Source: Piscinibacter sp.
Lineage (GTDB): Bacteria > Pseudomonadota > Gammaproteobacteria > Burkholderiales > Burkholderiaceae_C
DNA: 64,000 bases
Direction of reading: 5' to 3'
NCBI GenBank assembly: GCA_016706565.1
Contig: JADJJI010000004.1
Span: forward strand, 124,001-188,000
The first letter of the stretch is position 1. Each line of letters begins with the position of its first letter. This document shows positions 55,035-63,548 of the stretch, one piece after another. Under the pieces are notes generated by a model. It was not told where the DNA came from and did not search any database. It saw only the letters and a program-made list of their open reading frames with translations. The translations under genes and the position numbers were made by a program.

Positions 55035-56782
55035 GGCCGGTGAATCGCCAGGTGCCGCGGCGTCCACGCATGCGGCTTGCGCGTCACGAAGTGGTGCCGC
55101 GCCACGTGGTAGCTGGGGTCGAAGCCGTAGAAGTTGCGGTGCATCTGCTGCAGTTCCTCGTCGCGGTAGGCCGCCAGCGGCTTGCGCGACTCGTCGTCAT
55201 CTCGCTGGCGCTGCTTGGCTGCCACGCGTTCGGTGTGATTGTGCGCTGCGGCCAGCGCGGCGGCCTCGGTGGCGGCCCGGGGGGCGAGCGTCGCGGCGTC
55301 GTCGGCCAGCACCGCGTCGACCAGCGCCAGCGACGCCGCCTCGGCGGCCGACATCGGCAACCGGCCCTGCATCACGCGCTGCGTGACCTCGGCGGCGCGT
55401 GCCGCTCCGACGCGGCGCGGCAGCGTGTAGGTCCAGTACTCCGAGCCGAACAGGTTGCCCATGTTCTTGTAGTGCGGGTTGAGCACCACGCCGGCATGGG
55501 TCCAGACGAGGTCGGCCGCGAAGGCAAGGTAGCAGCCGCCCGCGCCGGCGTTGCCCGACAGCATCGCCACGGAGAGCCGGTCGGTCATCGTGAGCAGCTC
55601 CAGCACCACGTCGTCGATGGCGTTGATGTTGCGCCAGGACGCATCGGCGGCGCTGTCACCGGCGTCGTGCGCACTGGCCTCGATGTCGTGCAGGTGGATG
55701 CCGTTGCTGAAGAAGTCGCTGCCGCCGGCGAGCACCAGCACCTGCGTGTCGCGCGTGCGGGCCCAGCGCAGCGCGTCGCGCAGGCGCTCGCACTGGCGCG
55801 TGGACATCGCGCCGTTGTGGAAGTCGAAGCGCAGCCAGCCGACGCGCGCGCCGGCCGCGCCGGTCTCGGCGTAGTGCAGCTCGTCCCACTCGCCGGCGTC
55901 GCGCAGCAGCGGCACATCGAGCTCGCTCAGGCCGGCGCAGCTGTCGGCGAAGGCCCGCGTGGCGGCGATCTTGAGAGCCGGGCGCTCGCCGCTCGCTTCG
56001 ACACGCACATGGCCGATCCACACCGCGCCGTCGACGGTGCGGCGCAGCAGCGCCGGGCCGCGCCTGCCGACCACTTCGCCCGGCGAACCGGCAGGCGCCC
56101 GCGCCAGAGTGGCGGCGCTGACAGGGTGGGCATCGTGCAGCCGGCATGGCTGGCCGAACAGCACGTCGGCGATGCCGGGGTGGCCATCGGCACTTTGGAT
56201 CTTGCGCAACACCGCGGCGCTGTCGTCGCTCGACCAGTCGATGGACCGCTGCGCCGCCGGCACCGGGCCTTGCCAGCCGCCTTGCAGCGCCGGCAGCGCG
56301 GGCGGCAATGCCGGCCCGATCGCCCCGGGCCGGAAGCGGGCGATGGCCTCCAGCACCGCATCGACGGCGGCGCGCGTGACCTCGTGGCGGTACAGGCTCG
56401 CCTTCGTGGCGTCGCCGCGCAGCGGCAGCGCGCGCCAGGCCCACACCGGGCCGGCGTCGAACTCGCCGGTGGCCTGCAGAACCGTCACGCCGCCCTGCGC
56501 ATCGCCGCGCAACACCGCCCAGTCGAGCGCTGCCGGGCCGCGGTCACCCGGCGGGCCAGGGTGCACCACTAGGCAAGGACGCACCGACCACACCGACTCC
56601 GGGATGCGCCGCTTCAGGAAGGGCGCGATCACCAGGTCGGGCCGGGCCAGCGCCACCGCCTCCTCGGTCACCGCATCGGAGATGTCCAGCTCCACCGTGA
56701 CCTCGTGGCCGGCCTCGCGCAATACGGTGAACAGGCGCTGCGTCAGCCCGTTGAAGGCGTGGGCGAGCAGCAGCAGGCGCAG
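55031..56782 (-). CDS. hypX: hydrogenase maturation protein HypX (HoxX), N-terminus uncertain
   Basis: About 583 aa of a two-domain enzyme. The N-terminal half (residues to about 270) is formyltransferase-like: LRLLLLAHAFNGLTQRLFTVLREAGHEVTVELDISDAV, ALARPDLVIAPFLKRRIP, VVHPGPPGDRGPAALDWAVL. The C-terminal half is enoyl-CoA hydratase-like: LRFDFHNGAMSTRQCERLRDALRWARTRDTQVLVLAGGSDFFSNGIHL, AMLSGNAGAGGCYLAFAADL. In R. eutropha, HypX uses formyl-THF to make CO for the active site under air. The family usually starts MRILLL; here no ATG precedes LRLLLL. CTG at 56782 is the position matched; a poly-G/C tract upstream may have damaged the true start. TTG at 56722 is another possibility. Confidence 0.85.
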   Translation of the reverse strand: MRLLLLAHAFNGLTQRLFTVLREAGHEVTVELDISDAVTEEAVALARPDLVIAPFLKRRIPESVWSVRPCLVVHPGPPGDRGPAALDWAVLRGDAQGGVTVLQATGEFDAGPVWAWRALPLRGDATKASLYRHEVTRAAVDAVLEAIARFRPGAIGPALPPALPALQGGWQGPVPAAQRSIDWSSDDSAAVLRKIQSADGHPGIADVLFGQPCRLHDAHPVSAATLARAPAGSPGEVVGRRGPALLRRTVDGAVWIGHVRVEASGERPALKIAATRAFADSCAGLSELDVPLLRDAGEWDELHYAETGAAGARVGWLRFDFHNGAMSTRQCERLRDALRWARTRDTQVLVLAGGSDFFSNGIHLHDIEASAHDAGDSAADASWRNINAIDDVVLELLTMTDRLSVAMLSGNAGAGGCYLAFAADLVWTHAGVVLNPHYKNMGNLFGSEYWTYTLPRRVGAARAAEVTQRVMQGRLPMSAAEAASLALVDAVLADDAATLAPRAATEAAALAAAHNHTERVAAKQRQRDDDESRKPLAAYRDEELQQMHRNFYGFDPSYHVARHHFVTRKPHAWTPRHLAIHRP

Positions 56783-56839
56783 GGGATGGAGATCCAGTGC
56801 AGTGCCTTCAGGCCAGCAGCGAACTGGGGCCAGGGCAGG

Positions 56840-56890
56840 GAGGAGGGGGGGGGAGGCGGGGGGGGGGGGGGGGGGGAGAGTGGGAGGGCG
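56840..56890. repeat. low-complexity poly-G tract
   Basis: Runs of G on the plus strand: nine G at 56845-56853 and nineteen G at 56858-56876, within a stretch made almost only of G and A (56838-56890). It lies between the hypE stop and the likely hypX start. In an otherwise compact operon with overlapping genes this tract is out of place and could be an assembly gap patch or polymerase slippage. Confidence 0.9.
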
Positions 56891-56928
56891 GCGGTCTTGG
56901 GAAGACTGCGCTCAGCCCGGGTTCGGCC

Positions 56929-57978
56929 CTAGCAGATGCGCGGCAGCGGCTCGCCGCTGAGCCAGTCGACCACGCGCCGGCCGCCGAAGGCCGTGGCCAT
57001 CTGCACGAAGTGCTGCGGGTCTTCGGTGATGCTGCCGATGCGCGCCGCGTCACGGCCCAGCGGGTGCGAGCGCAGCGCTTCGAGCGCGCCGTCGGCCACT
57101 GCCGCGTCGCAGATGACGATGCACTTGCCTTCGTTGGCGATGTACAGCGGGTCCAGCCCGAGCAGCTCGCAGGCGGCATTGACCTGCGGCTTGATCGGGA
57201 TCGCCGCTTCCTGCAGCAGCATGCCCACGCCGGATTGGCGCGCGATCTCGTTGAGCGTGGTGGCCAGGCCGCCGCGCGTGGGGTCGCGCAGCGTGCGCAC
57301 GCTGCCCTCGGGCACAGCAGCGAGCAGGCGCGCGACCAGTGTGTGCAGCGCGGCGGTGTCCGATTCGATGGTGGTCTCGAACTCCAGCGATTCGCGCTTC
57401 GAGAGCACCGCCACGCCATGGTCGCCGATGCTGCCCGACACCAGCACCGCGTCGCCGGGCCGCGCATTGCGGCCGCTGACGCTGCGCCCGGTCGGCACCA
57501 CGCCGACGCCGGTGGTGGTGATGAACACGCCGTCGCCCTTGCCCTGCTCGACCACCTTGGTGTCGCCGGTGACGATGGGCACGCCGGCCTCGCGCGCCGC
57601 CGCGGCCATCGACTCGACGATGCGCTTGAGATCCGCCAAAGCGAAGCCCTCTTCGAGGATGAAACTCGCGCTCAGGTACAGCGGCGCGGCGCCGAGCATG
57701 GCCACGTCGTTGACCGTGCCGTGCACCGCCAGGCAGCCGATGTCGCCGCCGGGAAAGAACAGCGGCGAGATCACGTGGCCGTCGGTGGCCATCACGAGGC
57801 GGTGGCCGGCGGGCACCGGCAGCAGCGCGCCGTCGTCGCCCTGGCGCAGGTACTCGTTGTCGAAGGCGCGCGCGAACAGTTCGTCGATCAGCTGCGCCGA
57901 GGCGCGGCCGCCGGCGCCGTGGTTCATGTCGACACGGCCGTGCTTGAAGTCGATCGGGCGCAGGTAGTCCTTCTTCAT
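56929..57978 (-). CDS. hypE: hydrogenase maturation protein HypE
   Basis: 349 aa. MNHGAGGRASAQLIDELFARAFDNEYL, DGALLPVPAGHRLVMATDGHVISPLFFPGGDIGCLAVHGTVNDVAMLGAAPLYLSASFILEEGF, IVTGDTKVVEQGKGDGVFITTTGVG, GDHGVAVLSKRESLEFETTIESD, DPTRGGLATTLNEIA: the PurM/ThiL-like ATP-binding fold. It ends PRIC, the conserved C-terminal Cys that carries the thiocarbamate and then the cyanide ligand. Works with HypF and HypCD to make the Fe-CN ligands. ATG at 57978, after hypD by 16 bases. Confidence 0.97.
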   Translation of the reverse strand: MKKDYLRPIDFKHGRVDMNHGAGGRASAQLIDELFARAFDNEYLRQGDDGALLPVPAGHRLVMATDGHVISPLFFPGGDIGCLAVHGTVNDVAMLGAAPLYLSASFILEEGFALADLKRIVESMAAAAREAGVPIVTGDTKVVEQGKGDGVFITTTGVGVVPTGRSVSGRNARPGDAVLVSGSIGDHGVAVLSKRESLEFETTIESDTAALHTLVARLLAAVPEGSVRTLRDPTRGGLATTLNEIARQSGVGMLLQEAAIPIKPQVNAACELLGLDPLYIANEGKCIVICDAAVADGALEALRSHPLGRDAARIGSITEDPQHFVQMATAFGGRRVVDWLSGEPLPRIC

Positions 57979-57994
57979 GCGGCCTTCGCGGCGC

Positions 57995-59135
57995 TCATGC
58001 CGCCACCACCGGAATGTCGCGGAAACGTCCGTAGGTGTAGTGCGCCGCGCAGGCGCCTTCGGACGACACCATGCACGAGCCCATCGGGTTCTCGGGCGTG
58101 CACACGCTGCCGAACAGCTTGCAGTCGGTGGGCCGTCTTCACGCCGCGCAGGATGGCGCCGCACTCGCACTGCTTGTGGTCGGGCACGCTCTTGTAGACG
58201 AGGCCGAAGCGGCGCTCGGCGTCGAAACGCGCATAGGCCGGGCGGATCTTCAGCGCGCTGTAGGGCACCTCGCCCAGGCCGCGCCACTCGAAGCTGCTGC
58301 GCAGCTCGAACACCTCGGCCACCAGGGCCTGCGCCGCCAGGTTGCCGTCGCGCGTGACGGCGCGGGTGAACTCGTTCTCCACCTCGGCGCGGCCCTCGTT
58401 GACCTGGCGCACCAGCATCAGGATCGCCTGCATCACGTCCAGCGGCTCGAAGCCGGCGATCACCACCGGCTTGCGGTACTCCTCGGCGAAGTGCTCGTAG
58501 GGCTGGCTGCCGATGACGATGCTCACGTGCGCCGGGCCGATGAAGCCGTCGATCGGCACGGTGCCGTACTGGCGCACCTCGGGCGACTCGAGGATGTGCG
58601 TGATGGCGCTGGGCGTGAGCACGTGGCAGCACAGCACGCTGAAGTTGGCCAGGCCCTCCGCCCGCGCCTGGCGGATCACCAGCGCGGTGGGCGGCGTGGT
58701 GGTCTCGAAGCCGATGGCCAGGAACACCACCTCGCGCTCGGCATGCTCGCGGGCGAGCTTGAGCGCGTCGGCGGCCGAATAGACCATGCGGATGTCGGCG
58801 CCGCGTGCCTTGGCCTTCATCAGCGACAAGGTCTCCGACGCCGGCACGCGCATCACGTCGCCGTAGGTGCACAGCATCACGCCGCGCTCCAGCGCCAGTG
58901 CGATGGCCTGGTCGATGCGGCCGATCGGCAGCACGCACACCGGGCAGCCCGGGCCGTGGATCATGCGCAGGTGCGCCGGCAGCAGCTCGGCGATGCCGTA
59001 GCGCGAGATGGCGTGCGTGTGGCCGCCGCAGAACTCCATGAAGTGGTAGCGGCGCGAGCTGTCGGCCTCGGCGGCGATGCGCTGCGCCAGGCCGCGCGCC
59101 ACCTCGCCGTCGCGGAATTCGTCGATGTACTTCAT
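57995..59135 (-). pseudogene. hypD: hydrogenase maturation protein HypD, single-base frameshift near the 3' end
   Basis: MKYIDEFRDGEVARGLAQRIAAEAD, HFMEFCGGHTHAISRYGI, GPGCPVCVLPIGRID, GFETTTPPTALV, CCHVLTPSAITHILE, IDGFIGPAHVSIVIG, VVIAGFEPLDVMQAIL, CECGAILRGVK: all HypD motifs, with the Cys for Fe(CN)2CO transfer and the 4Fe-4S ligands. After GVK the frame breaks. Removing one T at 58136 (plus strand) restores RPTDCKLFGSVCTPENPMGSCMVSSEGACAAHYTYGRFRDIPVVAA and the stop at 57995. The repaired protein is 379 aa, normal. A real loss would abolish the last [4Fe-4S] ligands; a sequencing error is more likely in an intact operon. ATGA overlap with hypC. Confidence 0.9.
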
Positions 59136-59374
59136 GCGGCGCGCTCCGCGGCCACGTTGGCGGCCGCCATCTCGGCGAACAGGGCGAGTGTCTTCTCCGC
59201 CTCTTCGGCATCGAGCAGACCGATCGCATGGCCGACGTGCACGATGACGTAGTCGCCGACCTTCGCTTCGGGCGTGAGCGCCACCGACACGGTCTTGCGC
59301 ACGCCGCCGAGTTCGACGACGGCGTTGTCGGCGTCTTGCAGTTCCACCACGCGGGCGGGCAGGGCGAGGCACAT
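59132..59374 (-). CDS. hypC: hydrogenase assembly chaperone HypC
   Basis: 80 aa. Starts MCLALPARVVELQDADNAVVELGGVRKTVSVALTPEAKVGDYVIVHVGHAIGLLDAEEAEKTLALFAEM. The invariant Cys2 of HypC (it holds the Fe with HypD and then contacts the large subunit) follows the start Met; the G-D-Y-V-V/I-HVG-AI motif is intact. It overlaps hypD (ATGA) and follows hypF by 1 base. Confidence 0.97.
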   Translation of the reverse strand: MCLALPARVVELQDADNAVVELGGVRKTVSVALTPEAKVGDYVIVHVGHAIGLLDAEEAEKTLALFAEMAAANVAAERAA

Positions 59375-59375
59375 G

Positions 59376-60539
59376 TCAGTGTTCCAGTTCGAGAGCGTCT
59401 TGTTGTTGAGCCGCAGCCAACGGGTCGGCGAGCGTGCAGGCCGCCACCCAGGCCTGGCCGAGCGCGAGGCCGGCGTCGCCGCAGGGCGTGGATTGCGGGG
59501 CATGGACTGCCAGGCCGCGCGCCTGCAGCCGCGCCGCCAGGCGCTCGGTGAGCACGCGGTTCATGAAGCAGCCGCCACCCAGCACCACCGTGCCGGCGCC
59601 GTGCTGCTGCGCGGCCTGCACGGCGGCATCGGCCAGGCCGTCGGCCATCGCGTGGTGGAAGTGCAGCGCGGCGCGCGCGATCGCCGCGTCGTCGTCGCGC
59701 GGCACCTCGAAGGCATCGGCCACCACGCCGCGCAGGTCCAGCGACGGCGCGAAGGGCACGCCGTCGTGCCGGCGTTCCAGCGCCTGCGCGGCCGCACGTT
59801 CCAGTGCGATGGCGGCCTCGGCTTCGGCACCCTGTTTCACACTCAGGCCCAGCGCGCCGGCGGCGGCGTCGAACCAGCGGCCGGCGCTGGTGGTGCCCGG
59901 GCAGTTCAGCCGGCGATCCAGCATGCTGCGCAGCAGGCGCGCCGGCTGCGTGCCGACGACCGGGCCGAAGCGCCGCTCGATCTCGTCGCCGCGGCCCAGC
60001 GCATGCAGCACCGCCGCGGCCATGCGCCAGGGTTCGCGCGCTGCCACATCGCCGCCGGGCAGCGCCAGCGGCTGCAGGTGTGCGATGCGCTGCCAGCGAT
60101 GCGCCGCTTCGCCGCCGCCGACCCACAGCACTTCGCCGCCCCAGGCGGTGCCGTCGGTGCCCAGGCCCACCCCGTCGAGCGCGATGCCGATCACCGGCTG
60201 CGCGAGGCCCTGCTCGGCGATCACCGCGGCGATGTGCGCATGGTGGTGCTGCACGGCAAGAGCCGGCACGCCCAGGCGCGCGGCCAGTGCGACGGCGACG
60301 CGCGTGCTGTGGAAATCGGGGTGCAGGTCGTGCGCGATCGCGTCGACCGGGCCGCCGGCGAGCAGGGCGGCTGCCGACGCGTCGAGCGCGCGGCAGGCAT
60401 CGGCCTCGCCCAGGTCGCCGTGCAGCGCCGACCAGGCGAAGTGCTCGCCGTCGAGCCGGCCAGCGCGGTTCTTCAGGAACGCGCCGCAGGCCAGCACGCG
60501 CGCGGGCGCGCGGCGGGGCAGGGTGGCGCGTTCGTTCAT
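59376..60539 (-). CDS. hypF: short-form HypF, carbamoyltransferase/Kae1-like part only
   Basis: 387 aa, about half of canonical HypF. It lacks the acylphosphatase, zinc-finger and YrdC-like domains and contains only the C-terminal Kae1-like domain: MNERATLPRRAPARVLACGAFLKNRAGRL, HDLHPDFHSTRVAVALAARLGVPALAVQHHHAHIAAVIAEQG, GIALDGVGLGTDGTAWGGEVL, LGGGCFMNRVLTERLAARL and a late GDAGLALGQ. Short HypF1 of this size occurs in the R. eutropha MBH operon, so it is not necessarily broken. It would need the carbamoyl-adenylate to be made by another HypF. It sits 4 bases after hypB. Confidence 0.88.
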   Translation of the reverse strand: MNERATLPRRAPARVLACGAFLKNRAGRLDGEHFAWSALHGDLGEADACRALDASAAALLAGGPVDAIAHDLHPDFHSTRVAVALAARLGVPALAVQHHHAHIAAVIAEQGLAQPVIGIALDGVGLGTDGTAWGGEVLWVGGGEAAHRWQRIAHLQPLALPGGDVAAREPWRMAAAVLHALGRGDEIERRFGPVVGTQPARLLRSMLDRRLNCPGTTSAGRWFDAAAGALGLSVKQGAEAEAAIALERAAAQALERRHDGVPFAPSLDLRGVVADAFEVPRDDDAAIARAALHFHHAMADGLADAAVQAAQQHGAGTVVLGGGCFMNRVLTERLAARLQARGLAVHAPQSTPCGDAGLALGQAWVAACTLADPLAAAQQQDALELEH

Positions 60540-60543
60540 GTCT

Positions 60544-61388
60544 TCAGGCCTGCGGGTGCAGCAGCCACTCGACCCAGGCGTCCAGCCCGGCGCCGGTCTT
60601 CGCCGAGACCAGCAGCACCTCGATGCCCGGGTTGACGCGGCGCGCGTATTCGATGCACTTCGGCACGTCGAAGTCGAGGTAGGGCAGCAGGTCGGTCTTG
60701 TTCAGCACCATCAGCCGCGCGGCGGCGAACATGTCGGGGTACTTCAGCGGCTTGTCCTCGCCCTCGGTGACCGACAGGATGGCCACCTTGGCGGCTTCGC
60801 CCAGGTCCCACATCGCCGGGCAGACCAGGTTGCCGACGTTCTCGATGAACAGCAGCGCCTCGGCGTGGTGATGGTCATGGGCGTGATGGTGATCGTGCTC
60901 ATGCGAATGCGAGTGCCCGTGCAGATCGAGCCGCCCGAACGCATCGGCCACCATCGGCGCGTCGAGGTGGCAGCCCTTGCCGGTGTTGACCTGGATCGCC
61001 GGGCGCCGGTGGCGCGGATGCGGTCGGCGTCGTTGCTGGTCTGCTGGTCGCCCTCGATCACCGCCAGCGGCAGCGCGGGCGCGTGCTGCTTCAGGTAGTC
61101 GATGGTCGCGCACAGCAGCGTCGTCTTGCCCGAGCCGGGGCTGGAGACGAGGTTGTAGGCGGTCACGCCGTGCGATTCGAAATGCGCGCGGTTCAGCTCG
61201 GCGATGCGCTTGTTCTCGCCGAGCACGTCGGCCTCGAGCTTGATCGCGCGGGCCTGGCTCATGCCGGGCACCGACACGCGCGCCGCACCGGCGCCGTAGT
61301 GCAGGTCGCCGGTGCTCGGATTCACGGCGACGTGAGCCTGCTCCGGATGGGTGGCAGTGGGGTTGGCGCAGCCGCAGACGACGCACAT
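60544..61388 (-). pseudogene. hypB: nickel-binding GTPase HypB, single-base frameshift
   Basis: [17 protein letters not shown] carries the N-terminal high-affinity metal motif CxxCGC. The GTPase domain runs [18 protein letters not shown] (Walker A), [20 protein letters not shown], then a break; one missing base near 61004 restores [22 protein letters not shown]. The second frame continues with a His-rich stretch at about residues 146-167, then [59 protein letters not shown] and [18 protein letters not shown] to the stop at 60544. Repaired length 281 aa. The His cluster in the middle (not at the N-terminus) is probably nickel storage. HypB delivers Ni with HypA. Confidence 0.9.
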
Positions 61389-61401
61389 CGGTCGTTCTCC
61401 T

Positions 61402-61749
61402 TCAATCGTCGTGCACCAGCAGGTCGAGCACGCGCAACTCGGTCCCGCCGGTGGGTTGGATCTGGTGCCCGCCGCACGAGGGGCAGGGGTCGGTGCGCGA
61501 GGCGATGCTCACGCTGGTGGCGCAGCGCATGCACCAGGCGGTGCCGGGCGGCTCGTCGATGTCGATCTGCGCGCCTTCGAGGCAGGTGCCGGGGCTGACC
61601 GCGTCGAGCGCGAAGCGCAGCGCGCGCACCTCCACGCCGGCCAGCGCGCCGGCCTCCAGGCGCAGGTGCGAGACACGCTTGAAATGGTCGCGCGCCTGCG
61701 CGTCCTCGACGAGCCTGACGATGCCGCCGGCGAGGCTGAGCTCATGCAT
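61402..61749 (-). CDS. hypA: hydrogenase nickel incorporation protein HypA
   Basis: 115 aa. N-terminal [11 protein letters not shown] supplies the Ni ligand His2; the zinc site is the two CxxC pairs, CMRC (about residue 73) and CPSC (about residue 88). Typical length and pattern ([58 protein letters not shown]). It overlaps hoxV by 8 bases and precedes hypB by 13 bases. Confidence 0.96.
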   Translation of the reverse strand: MHELSLAGGIVRLVEDAQARDHFKRVSHLRLEAGALAGVEVRALRFALDAVSPGTCLEGAQIDIDEPPGTAWCMRCATSVSIASRTDPCPSCGGHQIQPTGGTELRVLDLLVHDD

Positions 61750-62860
61750 GGGCCGGCTCCATCGCGGGCGTGCAGTCGATGCCGGAGTCGATGTCGAACT
61801 CGACGCAGGGGTCGAACGCGACCGCGGCGCGCGCCGCCTGCCCGGCGCAATCGGCCCCGTGCAGCGTGGCCAGCGTCTGCGCCAGCACGCCGCGCGGGTG
61901 GAAGTTCCATTCGGTGGGCGCGAGCACGCGGCAATCGGCGACGCGCGGACCCGATGGCGAATCCTCCAGCCGCACCCAGTGCACGAGCAGCCCGCGCGCC
62001 ATCTCGGTCCAGGCGATGGCCTCGCCGTGCGCCAGCGGCAGTGCGCCCTCCGCCAGCCAGTCGCGCCCCTGCGGCGCGGCCAGGCGCAGCACGTCGACGA
62101 AGCGGGCGATCAGGCGCATCCATGCATTGTGGAGCGGCAGCGGCACCGGGTCGACGGTGCGTGTCCAGGGCCCGGTCTCGGCGGGCTCGCCCTGCCAGTC
62201 GGGGCGGGCGCAGAAGTCCGGCTCGGTGCGCAGGCGCTCGGCCAGCCGCGGCATCGAGGCGAGGGGCTGGTCGAGCAGGCGTAGCGGCCGGCCCGGCGTG
62301 GCCATCGACTGCATGCTGCTCGACTGCGTGCGCAGCAGGCGTGCCGGCGGCGTCGCGGCCGCGTTGCACCACTGCAGCGCCCAGCCGGACGGGTCGGCCT
62401 CGTGCACTTGCAGCCAATCGGCCAGCGGCATCGAGAGCCAGTGGTGCGCGAGCCAGACGGGCAAGGCCTGCAGTTGCTCGGCCGGGTCGAGCGCCTCGCG
62501 CCACAGCGGGCAACTGCGCAGCAGCAGCACCGGCTCCGCGGCCGGTGCACCGGGCAGCAGGCGGTGCCAGTCGTGGGCGATGCGCAGGATCTGCTCGCGC
62601 GCCGTGGCGGCTTGCAGCGCGGTGCGCTCCTCGATGCTGGAGACGGCGCGCTCGCCCAGCGCCGCGGCCACGGCACGTTTCGCGGTGCCGCGGTGGGCAT
62701 GGGCGCACAGAGTGAACAGTGCGCCCAGGGTGCCGGGCAGGTCGGCGGCGGGCCGGCCGCGCGCCAGCTGCGCGGCCTGCATCGGCCGGCTGCTGGCGAT
62801 GGTCGGCAGCGCCGCGCCGGGCTGCAGCCGCATGCGTCCGGCCAGGCCGGCGAGACTCAT
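61742..62860 (-). CDS. hoxV: hydrogenase expression/formation protein HoxV (HupK-like)
   Basis: 372 aa. Related to hydrogenase large subunits but without the paired Cys: the C-terminal part has WTEMARGLLVHWVRLEDSPSGPRVADCRVLAPTEWNFHPRGVLAQTLATLHGADCAGQAARAAVAFDPCVEFDI, recalling the large-subunit APTEWN-HP-G and DPC motifs, with only one Cys at the end. The HupK/HoxV family is thought to act as a scaffold for Fe(CN)2CO delivery to the membrane hydrogenase. ATG at 62860 overlaps the hoxT stop. Confidence 0.88.
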   Translation of the reverse strand: MSLAGLAGRMRLQPGAALPTIASSRPMQAAQLARGRPAADLPGTLGALFTLCAHAHRGTAKRAVAAALGERAVSSIEERTALQAATAREQILRIAHDWHRLLPGAPAAEPVLLLRSCPLWREALDPAEQLQALPVWLAHHWLSMPLADWLQVHEADPSGWALQWCNAAATPPARLLRTQSSSMQSMATPGRPLRLLDQPLASMPRLAERLRTEPDFCARPDWQGEPAETGPWTRTVDPVPLPLHNAWMRLIARFVDVLRLAAPQGRDWLAEGALPLAHGEAIAWTEMARGLLVHWVRLEDSPSGPRVADCRVLAPTEWNFHPRGVLAQTLATLHGADCAGQAARAAVAFDPCVEFDIDSGIDCTPAMEPAHA

Positions 62861-63321
62861 GCCGCTGCTCCCGTGCGGCCGAACAGGAAGCCGCGCCGTG
62901 CGGGTTGCGCCGGCGCACGCGGTGCGGCGCGAAGCTCCTTCAACGCCTCGTGCGCGGTGGCGACGGCCGCGGCCTGGTTGGCGAACTCGAACATCGGCGA
63001 GAACAGCGAGCAGGCCTCGAACGCGCCCACGCCGGGCTCGAAGGCGCCGATGAAATCCAGCCGGCGCGTGCCGATGTCGCGTGCAGCGACGGCGCGCACG
63101 GCCAGTGGCGCCACATCGCCCTGCAGCGGCAGGCGCAGCAGGTTCATGAACCAGGGGGTGACCAGCACGCCGAGCGCATGACTGCCGTCTTCGCTGATCT
63201 CGAAGTCGACCGCCTGCACCTCGAGCCGCGGGTTCAGGACCGGCACGCCGTCCATGCGCGTGGCCGCGATGTGGCGGAACGCCGCTTCGAGCGCCTGCAG
63301 CCGTGTGGCCAGCGAGATCAT
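62857..63321 (-). CDS. hoxT: HybE-family hydrogenase assembly chaperone HoxT (HupJ)
   Basis: 154 aa. MISLATRLQALEAAFRHIAATRMDGVPVLNPRLEVQAVDFEISEDGSHALGVLVTPWFMNLLRLPLQGD, with the HybE-family patterns PVLNP-L-V-AV-F and V-VTPWFMNL-LLP. The C-terminal tail is Ala/Arg-rich. Members help the small subunit mature and protect it before Tat export. Overlaps hoxR and hoxV by 4 bases each. Confidence 0.87.
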   Translation of the reverse strand: MISLATRLQALEAAFRHIAATRMDGVPVLNPRLEVQAVDFEISEDGSHALGVLVTPWFMNLLRLPLQGDVAPLAVRAVAARDIGTRRLDFIGAFEPGVGAFEACSLFSPMFEFANQAAAVATAHEALKELRAAPRAPAQPARRGFLFGRTGAAA

Positions 63322-63548
63322 GCGGCGTCCTGCAGCACCATGAACTGGTCGGCCGCGCCGTCGCACTGCGGGCAGCGCCAGTGCGCGGGCAGCGCCGAGA
63401 AGGGCGTGCCGGGCGCGACCTGCCAGACATCGTCGCCCTGCGCCGGGTCGTAGACCCACCAGCAGATCTTGCATTCGAGCCGGGCGCCCGCGGGCAGCCG
63501 GGCCGCGTCTCCGAGGTAACTGCCCTCGAAGCCGGGGACGAAACTCAT
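63318..63548 (-). CDS. hoxR: rubredoxin-type protein HoxR (HupI)
   Basis: 76-aa rubredoxin. Iron ligands CKICWWVYDP (CxxC) and CPQCD (CxxC). The N-terminal 25 residues (MSFVPGFEGSYLGDAARLPAGARLE) are typical of the hydrogenase-linked HupI/HoxR form. In other bacteria it protects Fe-S assembly of the small subunit from oxygen. ATG at 63548 overlaps the hoxQ stop. Confidence 0.94.
   Translation of the reverse strand: MSFVPGFEGSYLGDAARLPAGARLECKICWWVYDPAQGDDVWQVAPGTPFSALPAHWRCPQCDGAADQFMVLQDAA

Noticed and set aside
59376-60539. HypF treated as a truncated pseudogene
   Set aside because: The frame is intact, starts with ATG and matches the known short HypF1 form, so truncation is not shown.
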